The notes under the pieces: model-generated
The model's database searches: none
The model's input: the letters and a program-made list of their open reading frames with translations, nothing else
Told to the model about the DNA's origin: nothing
Shown: one piece after another, positions 28,141 to 41,437 of the stretch
How the letters are laid out: each line of letters begins with the position of its first letter
How positions within the stretch are numbered: position 1 is the stretch's first letter
Assembly: GCF_001039355.2 (NCBI RefSeq)
Contig: NW_019775390.1
Location: 62,001 to 126,000 of the forward strand
DNA length: 64,000 nucleotides
From: Lingula anatina
Taxonomy: Eukaryota; Brachiopoda; Lingulata; Lingulida; Lingulidae
Reading direction: 5' to 3'
Made by a program: the position numbers and the translations under genes

Positions 28141-30143
28141 GTTTTATTAACTGCTCTCAGTCCTCAGCGAGTCAAGGATCAAGGGCAAGGGGGCATGAAA
28201 AGTGAAAATACATAGTAAACTTTAAACCACAGCGAGGCTGTAGAAAGGACCGTGCAAAGGTAAAGTAGGACCACTGAATCATTCTCTCAGTTTGCCCAGA
28301 GAACTGCGTGAAAAGCGAACATGGACTGAACTCTGTGGAGTATTTGAACCAGATAACATTACTGGAGGGCAGAGCTTAAGTAGGTGACTTCTTGAGAATC
28401 TGACAGTTCGGGATTAATGTTATTTGTACTGGAGACTGAAGCAAGTGAAAAAGCAAATTTGTGTGTTTTATTTCTCAAGGAAAGCCATGTTATAAATGGT
28501 GGTTGACAGATCCCTATGGTCGTGGATTGTTGACAAGACTTAAGGTTGAGATTGTTGATCGAGAGATGCCTATCACACCGTGCCCTAAGAATAGGAAAAA
28601 GTATGAGGAGGACACAGACTTGTATACAACGTGCAAATAGCCAATTGACTGTCCAAAAGATTGAGATTTTTGTCTACTAAATTTGATAATAACAGGTAAC
28701 CATTCATTGCTCTGTAAGGAATTATTGTGGTTGACATTAAGATATGGTCCCCAGCCTCATAACAGCCATAGATTATCTGAGCTTCACTGAGGGAGAAGTT
28801 TCAAGGTCTTTTCATCACATTGACAGGAAATACCTGCGGATGGCAGGTGTCACTAACCCAGGTACAGTTAAAAGTTGGGACAGGACTTCATTCCTTCTCT
28901 TAACTGTAGACGGAAGTTCATTCAGAAACTAGACTTTTGTGTCATTTTAAAAAAACGGGTAAGATAAAGTAAGATCTACAGGTCAACTGAACAGTCAGTA
29001 AAGTCACCTGTAAATGAAAACCGAAATTGTGTGTCATCATTCTATAGATAGCCTGCCACCTGTGCTAGATACAGTCAAATCAGCTGGAATATAGGACCTT
29101 TGGAAATCAACTACGGAACACATTGGGTATTCTTTCTCCTGATGACAACTTACTGATGTTTTATGTGGAATAAGATCCAGATTTCATCCCACCTGATATA
29201 AACTGAAATTTTTGGATCGCATCGGCCACCTGACGGGATACCCCAGGAGTGGAATAGATACTGCCTTGACAAGAACAACTGATCCCAATTATTGGAAATT
29301 CCTAGTCGTCTTTCTGAATTGATATTTTACTAATGAGTCATAAAAGGCTCAGGGTCAAGTCAAGACTGGATAGTCACATAAGTCAATGCTAAAGAACATA
29401 TTGGAATTTTCAGCTTGATTTTTTTGTGTTGTCTCTCTTTGCATGAGGCAGAAGTCTGTCGGTCACCTCTCAAAAACTGGGATGAATGCCCAGCTTGGGG
29501 TCATCTGAGCTCACTGGACAAGACGGACACTAGGATCCAGCCACAGCAACAGTTTGGATATCCACATTGTTTCATAGGTCACTGCAATTGACAGACAGGA
29601 CTCCGATTAAATTCACTGGAAAATAACTCGTTAGTTCTTTCTGGAAGAAGGTGGAAAAGTTAATAGACAGAGAGATTGTTGGCTTAGATCCTAAGGTCAG
29701 CTCCACAGGTTTAAAGGGTCATGTATGTTACTGAAGGTGACATATTATATTAAGCATAGAAGCCGGAGTCATAAGGGTATTCCTTTAAGAGACGTCTTAA
29801 CACCTGTAACCGGTACAGTGACATGATTGAGGAGACACTGGGGCACATTAAGTTTACAGAAGACTCAAAGACCTCCACAGAATCTTGATGGTAATTATGG
29901 ATCAGAAGTGAAACATTTTGATGATTGTCATTGCTTGTCATGGATGATGGCTTACAATTGAGGAAAAATGACTAGGATCAGGATTAAGACAGCTTAGGAA
30001 ATACTGGAACGTCTTACCCTAAGTACAGCCTTACTTACACCGGAGAATACAGTACAAAGACTCGGGATAAATTCCATAGAACAGAATGATATTCACAAAC
30101 AGATACGCTTCATTTTTTGAGAGGTCAAATCTGCTGAGACCAG
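28141..30143 (+). other. compositionally distinct 2-kb block ending in a consensus splice donor
   Basis: Compared with both flanks this block has fewer long A/T runs and more mixed-base sequence. It ends CTGAGACCAG|GTGAGC, with the donor GT at 30144-30145. No long open frame runs through it (longest 62-63 codons), so if transcribed it would be a non-coding or 5' untranslated exon. The first coding exon of the RING gene begins after a splice acceptor, so an upstream untranslated exon must exist; this block is one candidate. It could equally be an old transposable-element remnant. Confidence 0.3.
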
Positions 30144-30230
30144 GTGAGCCATAAAAGTGGACAAAAGTACAATGTACATTAGATGGTATGGTATGTGTAT
30201 TTCTGTTGATAAGTATGCTGGTGGATATGC

Positions 30231-30231
<1 letters not shown>

Positions 30232-30276
<45 letters not shown>
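30232..30276. repeat. (AG)n microsatellite
   Basis: About 22 uninterrupted AG units. Confidence 0.95.
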
Positions 30277-30278
<2 letters not shown>

Positions 30279-33200
30279 AAGATGGACTGTAGGGAGAAAG
30301 AGAAATTTAGAACTATAGGGTGAAATAGACTGTTTGAATCTCAGTTAGTACGTATTGAAATTACTCATCAGGACAAGCAAACATTTACATTATCAACCAG
30401 CTGTTAAGAATTTAAGATAACCTTGCTTGTATGTTGTCTCTTAGGCTGAAAACATAGGTAAAAGATATATATTTTTTCAGTATGCAGTTCCCATATTCCC
30501 ATAATTAGATCATTATGTGATGAATTTAAGAAGGATGTCTTTTACATTACCGTTCTGACACAATGCCGAAAAGTTTTGCTTATTGTGCAGTGAAGAGTGT
30601 AAAGTGTGAGATTATCTTTACTATGACATCAAAAAGCTGAACAAAGCTCAGAATGAAATTAATTTTAGGGTTTTTCAAGTCATACAACTCAACAAATTAA
30701 AGGACCACGTAAATTTCTGATTCTAAAGCACATTCCCAGTTAAAATGACTCATCCTACTTTATTCAGTTAAAGATATATATCATTTGAAATCTGTTTTGA
30801 ATTTTTTTGTGTGTGAATTGTTAGGAGAATCATTATCATATCTAGTTTCCTGGTCTATTTTAGATGGATGATATAATTTTTCCTAATACAGCAGAAAAAA
30901 GATCGTAGCCATCTATGGGAGACCCTGCTTAACCTGTTGATTATTTTGGTAGATATCAGAAAGTGAGCAATAGATTCTTTACTTCAGATTATCAAAGTAT
31001 TTAGTAAAAGTAGTTGTCAGTGTAAATGGTTTCATTGTCTGTTGTCTTGGGATAGTGACAAATTTCAAGTAATTTTTATAACCTGTAAAAAAAATGCAAA
31101 CTTAAGATAAATTATAATATGTAAAAATTTGTGAAGCAGGGATTTTTTTAAGAGTCAAAAAAAGGTCACAGCTAGATAAAGCCTCGAAGTGTCTATTAAT
31201 TTACATGAGAATAAGTTGTGCAGAGACCTTGTTTTATATAGATTACAACGTGGTTGTCTTAGACTATCTCTCTCCTGAGGTTACAGTAGTGTATGTCAAC
31301 ATGGAGCCTTCTGGCATGATCTTAGTGCATTCATAATTGAGTGCTGAATATTTATTCCTACATAATGCTTATATTAGATAATTAAGCCATGTAGTAAACA
31401 TAATGTGCTTGTGTGTATTCATATATACCCATGTGCGGGCACACACAAATGCATGCACACACACACACCAATAACTGCAGCACATATTTTCAGTTTAACT
31501 TGCATTTTCTGAACGCAGCATTATCAGATCATTTATATATAATACACATTATTTCAAAATCTATATTTTATGCATAATAATAATTAATTATTATGTTTTA
31601 AAGAAAGATTATTTAGAAACAGACACAGATGTAGAGATTAACTGGTCCATGACAGTTGAACTGAAAGTGTCTCTTTGGACTTAACAGCATTTCAGTTATA
31701 TTTTATGCTTTCTTAATCCCTGTATAGATATTTGATTCAGAGCAAAGTTGATGTCAGAAGGAATGAAAATTGCTATCAATAATCTACTTATCTTGCCTGC
31801 AAATGCCAGCGTTACCTAAATTAATATTTCTACAAAGGAACTTTTTAACTTTTTTTATACCATTGTGCCATACTGATTCATTTTACTCACAATTGTTAGG
31901 AATTCAACTTTAATGGATAAAATGTGTGGAAAATTTTAAGAAATTGAAAGTAACCTTATCCGTAATACATCACAGACACAACCCTTGCTCCTGTTCAAGA
32001 ACAACTCTGAAATTTTGAAGAGTTCAGCTGTAAAGAATTTAACCAGACATTTTTTTTCTTGAAAAATACAATCTCTGTAGGTGTGGAGAGCATTGCTACT
32101 TGTAGGGCACAGCAAAGAACTTTGATAAGTGAGTATCTTCTGTGTTATGAATTTTAATTGTTTTCAGCCTGATGGCAAAATGTTTGTCAGTTTTGAATAG
32201 TCTTTTGTGAAGACAACACGGAGAAGAAAATGGTTGTGATGATCAGAGGAGTTGAGGCGTCTTTAGGTGCTCTGAGTTCTTGCCAAATAACATTTGAAAT
32301 GTTTATTATGAGCTCTAGATAATATTAATTTTTAATGCTGTTTTATAATAATGGAAATTTCATCATGGATTAAAGGAAATCCTTTACACAAAACCAATTT
32401 GAAAATACAATGGAATCTAGGTAAGCTGTATATAAATTCATCACTTGTTTCAAGGATGCAGTATTCAGTAGACCGTATAGGACCCAGGCATTTCCCTGCA
32501 ACAATTATGTCCTTATGTACCTGTTATGTTGAATGATTGTTGTGTGACTGGGTATGATGATGTGCAGAATTAAAAAAGTGCATTATTTTTCCCATGGGAA
32601 AACTGTTAACCATGATGGCATGCCTGAAGATGAGATAGTGTTTTAGAAATAGTGCTTTTTATTAAAAATCAATAGGTATCCTTGTGGTGTGATAGATGAA
32701 ATTTTTGATTGTTATTGAAAAATTTTGTGAGGTAGACATTATGTGGGTGCATGCATGGTCAGATATATTATTTTTCAAGAGTTAAGTAATTTCGATAACA
32801 TTCAGATCTTGCTGGATAATGTAAGCTGGAGAACAAATGACAAAGGTTATATGATTCCATATACACTGGAAATCCTTCACCTCACAAACATTTTCTTATA
32901 GATATTCTTTTTATTTAATTTTCTGAAAAGCTAATATGAGAGCAAAACATTTCACTTACAACAAAGTTGTAGGTTCAAAATTGTCGCTAAAGTTATCTAA
33001 AGACACCAGCAATAACACCCAGCTAATTTAATTACTGGAGAAAAAACATAATGAACATACTGGCTGGCAACCTTGCAAAAGAAGTTCATGATATATGTAT
33101 ACTGTATTGTCATGGTTTCTCTTCCTTCCTTGTTCTCTGTCGTAAGTGACATTTGATTGAAAAAATACTTAACGCAGAAAATACGAATCAAACATTTATT

Positions 33201-33743
33201 TTTCTTTTTTTTCATAATTCTCAGTAGGTAGTTGCATATTTGATGGGGAAAATTCAGAAGAATGAAAGGAATTCAAAGTTTTCTCTTTCCTTTTATCACC
33301 TGATTTGGGACATAAAGAAGCCACCATAATACAGACGTGAGTCACCATATAGGATGTTGTTTACCTTCTACGTCAGGCCAGTTTGATATGATCTTAACAT
33401 TATTGATATGCAGATCACTTTATTTTTGGGTAAAATTGGTCATGGTATAAAACACGCTATTTGCTACGGTTTGTTCAGAAATAGGCACATTTACACTTAA
33501 TTTGTTAGATCAGAATTGATTTTCTTTGGGTAAAATATAATCTTGTTTCTTAGACAGTTTGCCTAACAAGTATATACAAGCAAGTTTATTTTCGATCCAG
33601 TAGGTGATGGTGTGTGTGGGGGGGGGATGAACAGTCCTTTTGGCTAGCAAAAGGTATTCTCTGAATCGGAATTGATTCAAAATAAAAATACAACGTTTAA
33701 CAGAAAAAAAAGGACCACTTTTTCAGAGCGCACCCCCCCCCCC

Positions 33744-33798
<55 letters not shown>

Positions 33799-34170
33799 AA
33801 ATGGCTAGCTTGTAGATCTGGGAATATTAGGCATTGTATACAGATTTGTCATTGAATAGATACTGATACTGGAACAACAGTTTCTATAGGTTGTTTATCA
33901 CTGTTCATTCCCGATCAATAGATGTGATTGCAGGCTTTGATCATTTTGAGGGTAACAATAAAAAAAATTCATGTGCAGTATAATCATCATAAGAACAGTC
34001 AGTAAGTTTAAAGTTGTTTAATAATAAAGAGATTACTTGTAACAAGTGAAAATTATCAAGAAAGTAGCAGGAAATATGGTGAGGTAATAGCGACACCACA
34101 GGATTCAATTAGACGTGTACCGAAGAGGATATGATGATGATAATAGCCATAATAAGGACAATAACAATAT
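30277..34170. other. non-coding AT-rich region
   Basis: No supportable exon. It contains a short CA patch near 31436-31468, G and C runs near 33619-33627 and 33733-33744, and a CA microsatellite at 33752-33794. The rest is AT-rich with frequent stops in all frames. Confidence 0.5.
33733..33794. repeat. poly-C plus (CA)n compound microsatellite
   Basis: A C run (33733-33744), CCCACC units, then about 21 CA units. Confidence 0.95.
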
Positions 34171-34242
34171 ACACACACACGTTTGTGCACACACACAGGC
34201 ACATCCTTGCAAATATATACACACAAAACATACATATCAAAC
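34171..34242 (+). repeat. left arm of a perfect 72-bp inverted repeat
   Basis: The 72 bases starting ACACACACACGTTTGTGCAC are the exact reverse complement of 35471-35542. The non-repetitive core (GGCACATCCTTGCAAATATA) shows this is not just CA repeats pairing with GT repeats. The arms enclose about 1.23 kb. Confidence 0.9.
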
Positions 34243-34801
34243 ATTTGTGGTATTACGTTACAGTAATCCTTCAGGATATGCAATCAGAATTTAAGTGGGA
34301 GATACAAAGAAGGCGTAATTGTTTTCTGCAGTATTACATTGTATGACACTGTATTCGTACAATGCTCAGGTGCTCTTGGGCAAGAGCAAAATGGGCGTTT
34401 CAGCCTGGAGTTCAAAATGGTAGGGGAAAAAAATTAAAAAGCAATAAATATGAGCAGTCACCTATTTTGCTTGAACCCTGAAGATTTGTAAGAAAAATAC
34501 CAGTTGCAAGAATCTGGAATAAAGTAATATACAAAAAGCATAAGCCAGGAATTGCTTTCTTTAGGCATAAGGCTGCATAAGAATAGCTCTAGAAAATTAT
34601 CCTGATGTGATTTGATGCCTTAGAAGTGAATTAGATTTCCTTGCTGTAAGATGGTTCAAAGAGATCTAGAATGGAGATCAATAGTGAATATTCTCAGTGG
34701 CAATGAAAATCTGTTGAATTTGATTGATGCTTCCATTCATCATTACTAATCGGATCCTGGGAGGAAAGAATTAAGTTAACGTCCCTCCCAGTACAAGTGT
34801 A

Positions 34802-34940
34802 GATTACCCCCTTCAACAGGCTGCTTACAAAGTTAATGTCCCACTCAATACAAATATAGATTACCCCCTTCAACAGGTTGCTTACAAATTTTATGTCCCA
34901 CTCAATAAAAATATAGATTGCCCCCTTCAACAGGCTGCTG
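34802..34940. repeat. 57-bp tandem repeat, about 2.5 copies
   Basis: Units begin GATTACCCCCTTCAACAGG at 34802, 34859 and 34916 (third unit GATTGCCCCC). The spacing is exactly 57 bases, a multiple of three, so the minus strand stays open and reads as a 19-residue repeat. I treat that as a consequence of the repeat length, not evidence of a protein. Confidence 0.92.
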
Positions 34941-34984
34941 TGAGGGGAGAGGCACTGTCACACTGAGAAATGAAAGAAAAAAAT

Positions 34985-35040
34985 CATATATACATATATC
35001 TATGTATATATGTATATATATACATATATCTATGTATGTA
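34985..35040. repeat. short ATATACATATATCTATGTAT direct repeat, AT-rich
   Basis: The block ATACATATATCTATGTATAT is repeated twice within about 55 bases and is partly self-complementary. Low-complexity sequence. Confidence 0.75.
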
Positions 35041-35094
35041 AACATTGTTAATGTTCAAATTTGGTAATAATTATGTACACCTGTAATACACATG

Positions 35095-35145
35095 TTAACA
35101 CACACACACCTCACACGCACGCACACACACACACACACACACACA
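35095..35145. repeat. (CA)n microsatellite, imperfect
   Basis: CA units interrupted by CTCA and CG. Confidence 0.9.
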
Positions 35146-35470
35146 TTCACAAAATAATCATCACTATAATATCTGGCCTCTCACAAATACAAATGTAATT
35201 ACCCTCAAATACCATCAACATATAGAACTAATACTGCTCATCACAACATTCTCCATACTAATGCATTGCCTGATGATTTAATGGCCAAAAGGGGACATTA
35301 CTCAACATGATATAAATGTAGTGTGGATTATTTCTGGTCATTTGTGGCTGGACTATTAGATATCTGTGTTTAATACAAAGGGCTGCAGCATTCAGCCATC
35401 TTCTGTTGTGTGCAGTGGTGAAATGAAGGTGAATATTGATATGGAACATTGTACAGTGTTAGTGAGCAGT

Positions 35471-35537
35471 GTTTGATATGTATGTTTTGTGTGTATATAT
35501 TTGCAAGGATGTGCCTGTGTGTGTGCACAAACGTGTG

Positions 35538-35542
<5 letters not shown>
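35471..35542 (-). repeat. right arm of the perfect 72-bp inverted repeat
   Basis: Exact reverse complement of 34171-34242. It runs directly into a GT microsatellite on its outer side. It could be the end of a foldback or DNA element, or one of two oppositely oriented insertions of the same short element. Confidence 0.9.

Positions 35543-35595
<53 letters not shown>
35533..35595. repeat. (GT)n microsatellite
   Basis: About 30 GT units with one TTTG interruption. His/Thr-rich open frames across it are artefacts. Confidence 0.95.
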
Positions 35596-35596
<1 letters not shown>

Positions 35597-35738
35597 ATGC
35601 ATGCCTGTATATGTAATAATAATTTGCTAGTGCACATGCATACATATGGTTGTATGCATGTGTTAGCATATTAAAACACTCACATATAAGATCATCTAGG
35701 TAATCTCGTACTTATGTTTATATTCTTTATCTTTCTAG

Positions 35739-35924
35739 ATGCCAGATCCCTGAGTAGCATCCGCATCATGGAGCCGCAGTCGCAGGCTGCCGGAGACCTG
35801 TGTGCGGCATGTCACATGCCTTTCGACACTGGGAAGAAACGAAGGCTCATAGACACGTGCGGACACGAGAGATGTTACATGTGCATGTTCAGCAGTGATG
35901 AGTGTCCACTGTGTGAGGGAGAAA
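35739..35924 (+). CDS. RING gene exon with start codon and RING finger
   Basis: The acceptor TTTCTAG ends at 35738 and the donor A|GTAAGT is at 35925. The chosen start is ATG at 35768-35770, with A at -3 and G at +4. Bases 35739-35767 are open in the same frame and could be 5' untranslated or coding. From the Met, the protein has Cys pairs CAAC and CYMC, then CGH, then CPLC, spaced C-x2-C-x14-C-x-H-x2-C-x2-C-x6-C-x2-C. This is a compact C3HC4 RING that coordinates two zinc ions. All eight ligands are present. The exon ends in phase 1. Confidence 0.85.
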
Positions 35925-38900
35925 GTAAGTCTCAGGGCCTTTGCCACTTTATGTGTTAAGTTTTCAGGCTTCTAAGTTTAGACTGCTAATAACAGATAGC
36001 TGGCTACATAAAGTTGACTTTATAATATTTAAAGGGATAATAACTCTTCGTATGAGACCTATATTTCACAATAAAAACCTTGTGAATAACTCATAGAAAT
36101 ATAATATATTCTGTTTTACCACAAAAACAGCAGTTATAGCTTTTATTCTGATATTTGAACTTGTCTTTAGACCACGTGACCTCCATTGATGTCTATACTC
36201 TGTTAAAATCTCTTAAGAGATTTTAACAAAAAACCAGACATTTTAGAAAAAAACCAGGGACTTACTTTGAATGTAAAAATGGATTCATTAACCATTGGTT
36301 AGTATGGGAAAATTGTTGTTTACTCCAGGAAAATTCATTTTTTGGCCGAAACGAAGAGTTATTATTGCTTTAAGATGATTATCTGCACATTTCCTTTTTC
36401 TTTCTTCCTTCCTTTCTTTCTTTCTTTCTCTCTTTTTTTCTTTCTTTCTTTATTTGGAGAAATTTTGTTGAAATTCATTTAAGATTTTGCTCAGTCTATA
36501 GCTATTCTGCCTTGCCACTGTGTGGTCACAGTGTGTGGATAATGGATGAGAAAATGGCCTGAGGAGAAGAGAATGTAATGTGCACTTGTGGAAGAGGAAT
36601 AAAAGCTATGGAGAATGTGTTTAGTCAACTAGACCTTCTATTCTTAATGTGCACTGGGGTTTTAGTCAGAAGTACTTCTTTCTTGTTTTTAAAAATAAGG
36701 CATATTACATAAATTTGTTTTTGTTTGTTTGTATGTGCGGGTATGTTTATGAATGTGTATGTGTGTGTGTGCATGTGTGTGTGCATATCATGGGTATGAG
36801 AGAGAGAGAGAGAGAGAGAGCAACTTGACATTGTCATTGAGTTTCACATTGATGGAGCGCAAGAGCGTCACTGTAAAATGTGTGTTTGTTGATAAGAGAC
36901 TGCTGTAGTCGATATGCCACAATGATGGATCAGAATCATCATTGTTATTGATCCGCAAACTTATAGAGGTTGTTTATGTTATAACCCTGTCAGCATATAT
37001 AAGGCATTAAATGAGAATGAAATGAGGAAAGTAATTTGATTTGTGACTATTGGCATTTAAATGTCACAGTATTGTTTTCATTTGCCATTAAAATTTGACT
37101 GAAATGCCAAACCATGAGCAATTTTCAGTCTCTTTAAACTTTCCTAAAATTCCATATTTTCCTTGTAAGTTTATTTCATGACTTTCGTAGGAATGCTAAT
37201 TTTTCTTTACGTTTATGTGTTATATCTTAAAAAATATAAATTCAGAGGGAGGGGTTTACTGCAGGCACACATGCTCCCTCTCAGTTCTGAAAATTCCCCG
37301 TCCTTCTCCCCCTGCTAGGAAGAAAATATGAACACAAGTAATTTTCCATCCCATTCCAGGTATAGTATTGTCATCAAACAGTATTCATTATATATAAGGA
37401 TGGGGAAACAGAACAAGGCAGAAAAACATCTTGTGCCCTTTCCCCTTACTCATTGATTTCTTGACTTCACCAGTGTTTAAGTATATTGTATTCTCCTCCA
37501 GTGTACTCCTCCATGCCACACAATCTGAATGCCAACCACATCAGACAGACCAGCGACACAGCCCTCCTGTCGTCTCACCGGCCAAAGCTGAAGACCAATG
37601 GTCACTATGCTGCCCACATGCATCTCAAACTGGACAACAACCACTTCCCACTTACAGAGATGGCCACGCAGACCACACCAAAACCTTTCTACATGCTCAG
37701 TGATGGTGAGTAGAGTGAGTAAGGTGGTGTTTGAGTTGAATTTAAGAGGCAGGTTAACACAAGTGCATTTATATATGCTCATATACATGCACGTGTGGCA
37801 CGCATGAACACTCGCACACACACATGACCTACTTAAAATAATTTGTGAACAGGACCATAAATTTTGTAGTGATCTGCCTTTGAAGAAGATCACTCAAATT
37901 ATCACATTCCATGGTATAAATAGTTAGACCTCTTTTTGCTTAAAAAAATACATTGTATCCTGGGAGTGGTTGCAATGAATGTATTCATAGACTGATCATA
38001 TAATTACATAAATAATCTTTTGTGAATTGCTTTACCTTTCGAACAAAAAATAATGAGTCTGTCACTGTCATGGCAAGGTCAAATGCTTTGTTCATATTTC
38101 GTTGATCAAAATAATGAAATTCTACCTCATTTCGTCATCAATTAATAACCTTTAATGTTTCCCACTTCTAAGTAAATAATCATGTTGCTGGGACATTAAT
38201 GTTGACTGATATAAAGACATTAATGGTCATCAAGCTTTTAGATCAATTTGGAATAGCTTCTTAATTTGACATATCATGCTGGGCAGGCCTAATGACCGCT
38301 GGTCACCTGCTGTCCAGATCAAGGTGGTACTGACCGTTAATTAGCAGGGCAGATAGGCATGATACTTGCATTATCCTACTTTAGGATCGATTCTTTATTC
38401 TTTGATGTGAAAATGGTGTTATGGACAAATTAACGCGGCACAGATGAAAACGTATTTTTTACTCTTAGCCTTTTCTGTGGAATTGGTGATTGGATTAAGT
38501 AAATAATTGATTCCAGCTGATAGTCATGTATGAATTCAATACAATATGGATACAGAAAGTATTAATGAGGAAAAAGAAAAAAACAAGACAGAAGAGTTGA
38601 TTGCTTGATAACATGCTTTGGACTCCTTTTGTTAAAGCATGCTGTGATGGCTGTATCTTCATCTGCTATGCGAATGCATCAACTAAATCACCCGCGGCTC
38701 AATGGCTGACCATCCAATATCTGGAGTGGTCATTATTATGGTGACCTGTGACTTTTCACAGTGGTGGACATTATATTTGGTATGGGCACCCAGTGGTCAT
38801 TTGATGTCTGGACTTCTAGTGACCCATGTTTGACCACCTATAATAAATGTAATAAATAGCATGATTCTATACCACAGCAAATTATGATGTTCATTACTTT

Positions 38901-41388
38901 ATTATTAGTAGGTTGAAATGGCTAGAGCCACAGTCATTGTAATCTACCCAAGTCACAGTTCTTTTTTGAGGATATGAGGGTGAAATCATGTTATTAATGA
39001 TTTTAGGAAGTCTTGTTTCTCGGGGCAACTAAAATACATTTCTTAGTGAGGCAAAGGGTAGCCTTCTTGATTTGTTACTAGAGAGAAAAAAACCTCTTTG
39101 GGGGCAGGCTGATCCTATTTTAGAAGAATAGTAAGAGTTAGGACTAATAGGATCCGGATATATTCAGATTGTAGTATTCAATCTTTTGTATGGTTGGAAG
39201 TGATTGATTTCATTTAATGGAATTATTGCCAGTAATCACAGTTCTGTCCATTGCGCTAATCTGTGTAACATGGCAGCGGATCAAAAATTGTCATGGAATT
39301 ATGATATGTATTGCTTGACATAACTATGGGATCATTTCTGCTATTGTTATAATAATTATTATTTTGCTTGATTATTGCCTATATCTCATGTCCGTGGTAT
39401 GAATAAGGGAACGCAAAAAGATGCACTCTTGACAAGTTAAATAATTTAAACGATGCTGCCTAAAGAAAGAGATAACAATGAAAGGTATATTTAAGATTTT
39501 TGATAAATTGTCTTGTGTCTAGCATTGAAAGGTGTGAGATTTTCTAACTGTGAAGACTTGTGTTTGTTTTCAAAATATAATCATAGCTTTCAGTCCTCCA
39601 TTTTATATTGCTTAGGGCATAAGATACTCTAGGGCAGTAAGTACTGCACGGATCGTCAGAATTCAATGGGGTAAAAATGCTAGCTATTAGCATAAACTCC
39701 AGCTATAGCCATTATCCTTTATATTGAAGACAAGTTACAGCAGTTTTATGTTATTGGGAGCAACACAGGGGTAAACTTTTTAGATAAAGGAGATAACATC
39801 ATTGTATGTTATACTCAGACAGGTGGGGAAGACTGGGTTATTTCCTCAGACCCAGTGAGCCCGATTTCAAATGATATTTTTTTGTGAATGATAAGATTTA
39901 CAGCAGAGAGAATTTAACGTCAATGCAATTAACCATACACAGATTGTTTGTAAGGTCTTTTGATAATAAAACCTAAATATGTTGAAAATTAAGCTTAAAA
40001 ATGAGTACACCATTGGCTGTCATTGCGTCATAAAAAATGATTTGCTGCTGAGAATGTTTTCACTCCTGACATGTCCACTCACTTTGCACACTGTTTGCTT
40101 ATAATCCCATTTTTCAAAGCATAATACAATCGATGCATGTTTTTGTATAAATAAAATTCTATAAATATTTATTAATATTGTACTTTTAGCACCTCTGGCC
40201 AATGGCACTCCACCGGTCCCACGGCGGAAACCAAAATTCTTCAGTACGCCATTGTCTGTTGCACCTCCTCCTGTTCCACCTCCACCATTAAACTACTCCA
40301 GCAATGAGAATCTCAACAGCACCGCAGAAACTAGCAGGAGTGCACTGTCTGTGACAGTCACATCTCTAGATACGTCAGATGAATCTCATGAGCAGCTGGA
40401 TAACCGGATAATACAAGTGGATAACCAGCGGATAAGGGAAGTTCGACCCAAGGAAAAGAAAGTAGACAAGAAAGTGGAAAAAAAGGAGAATAATGCAGTG
40501 AAAAATTTAGCAGTCAAAGAAGGACACACAAGTATGTTATGTTAAAGTTTACCAAGAAGCTTACTTATGGCACGGGTTTTCCTTCACTAGTTTTCTTTGA
40601 ATTCACTACTACTTTTACTCTCTCACTTTCTTTTTCTTTTTATTTTTTATGCTCTTTCAGTCATTCCTTCTAAAAAGCCAGTGCATCTCACACTTTGTTC
40701 CAGATGAGACGGAGAGCCCCCCTCCCCCTCCGCCGGCCGTAGCCCAAAATGACCTGATGATGAGGTTAGGCTTGTTGCTAGGCAACAGAGAGGTGGAAAC
40801 ACAGCAGTCGGCCATTCAGACAGAGGACACTTTCACCAGTGTCTCCTCATTGGCCAGCAGTGGAGCAGCGACTCCGGACCTCGAGAAGTTCTCCGACACC
40901 AGTCCCATGTCTACATTGACAGGTAGGAAGATGGCTGGAATTGTGTAGTTGAAATAGGCATCACAAAGGAAGGAGATCATGTTTTACTGGACTCTCACTA
41001 AGGTTTTTGGTTGTTGCTTATTTTTGTAATATTAAAATGATACAATCCGAACTGAGCTTGGTTAGAAAGGGAAAAAAGTTGGAAAAATGTTGATTTAAAA
41101 TAAGAGACTGGAGAAACTTTGTTGGCCTATATTTTATTAGTGCAAAAAAAAAAAAAAAATTAATAACAAGATCCCCTTCTAGTGCATATGCAGATTTTCG
41201 ATTTAAAATTTTTCCCAATATATTTTTGCTTTTTTGTTGTTGTGATTGTGATGATTTATATTGTACTGTTCTCAATGTGATGATTGTGTTTCTGCTGGAA
41301 CTCTCTCCAGTCCACCTGTAGTGTGTTAGTTATGATGAAATCTCACCAAGCACAATCTTGACTTTTTGTCATGTCCTTAGTGTGTGTG

Positions 41389-41437
<49 letters not shown>

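Noticed and set aside
28744-28932. 62-codon open frame in the 28-30 kb block
   Set aside because: Short, with no family resemblance and no splice partner in phase. I describe the block as compositionally distinct instead.
35370-35669. His/Thr-rich 99-codon minus-strand frame and its neighbours
   Set aside because: Generated by the GT/CA microsatellite and the inverted-repeat arm.
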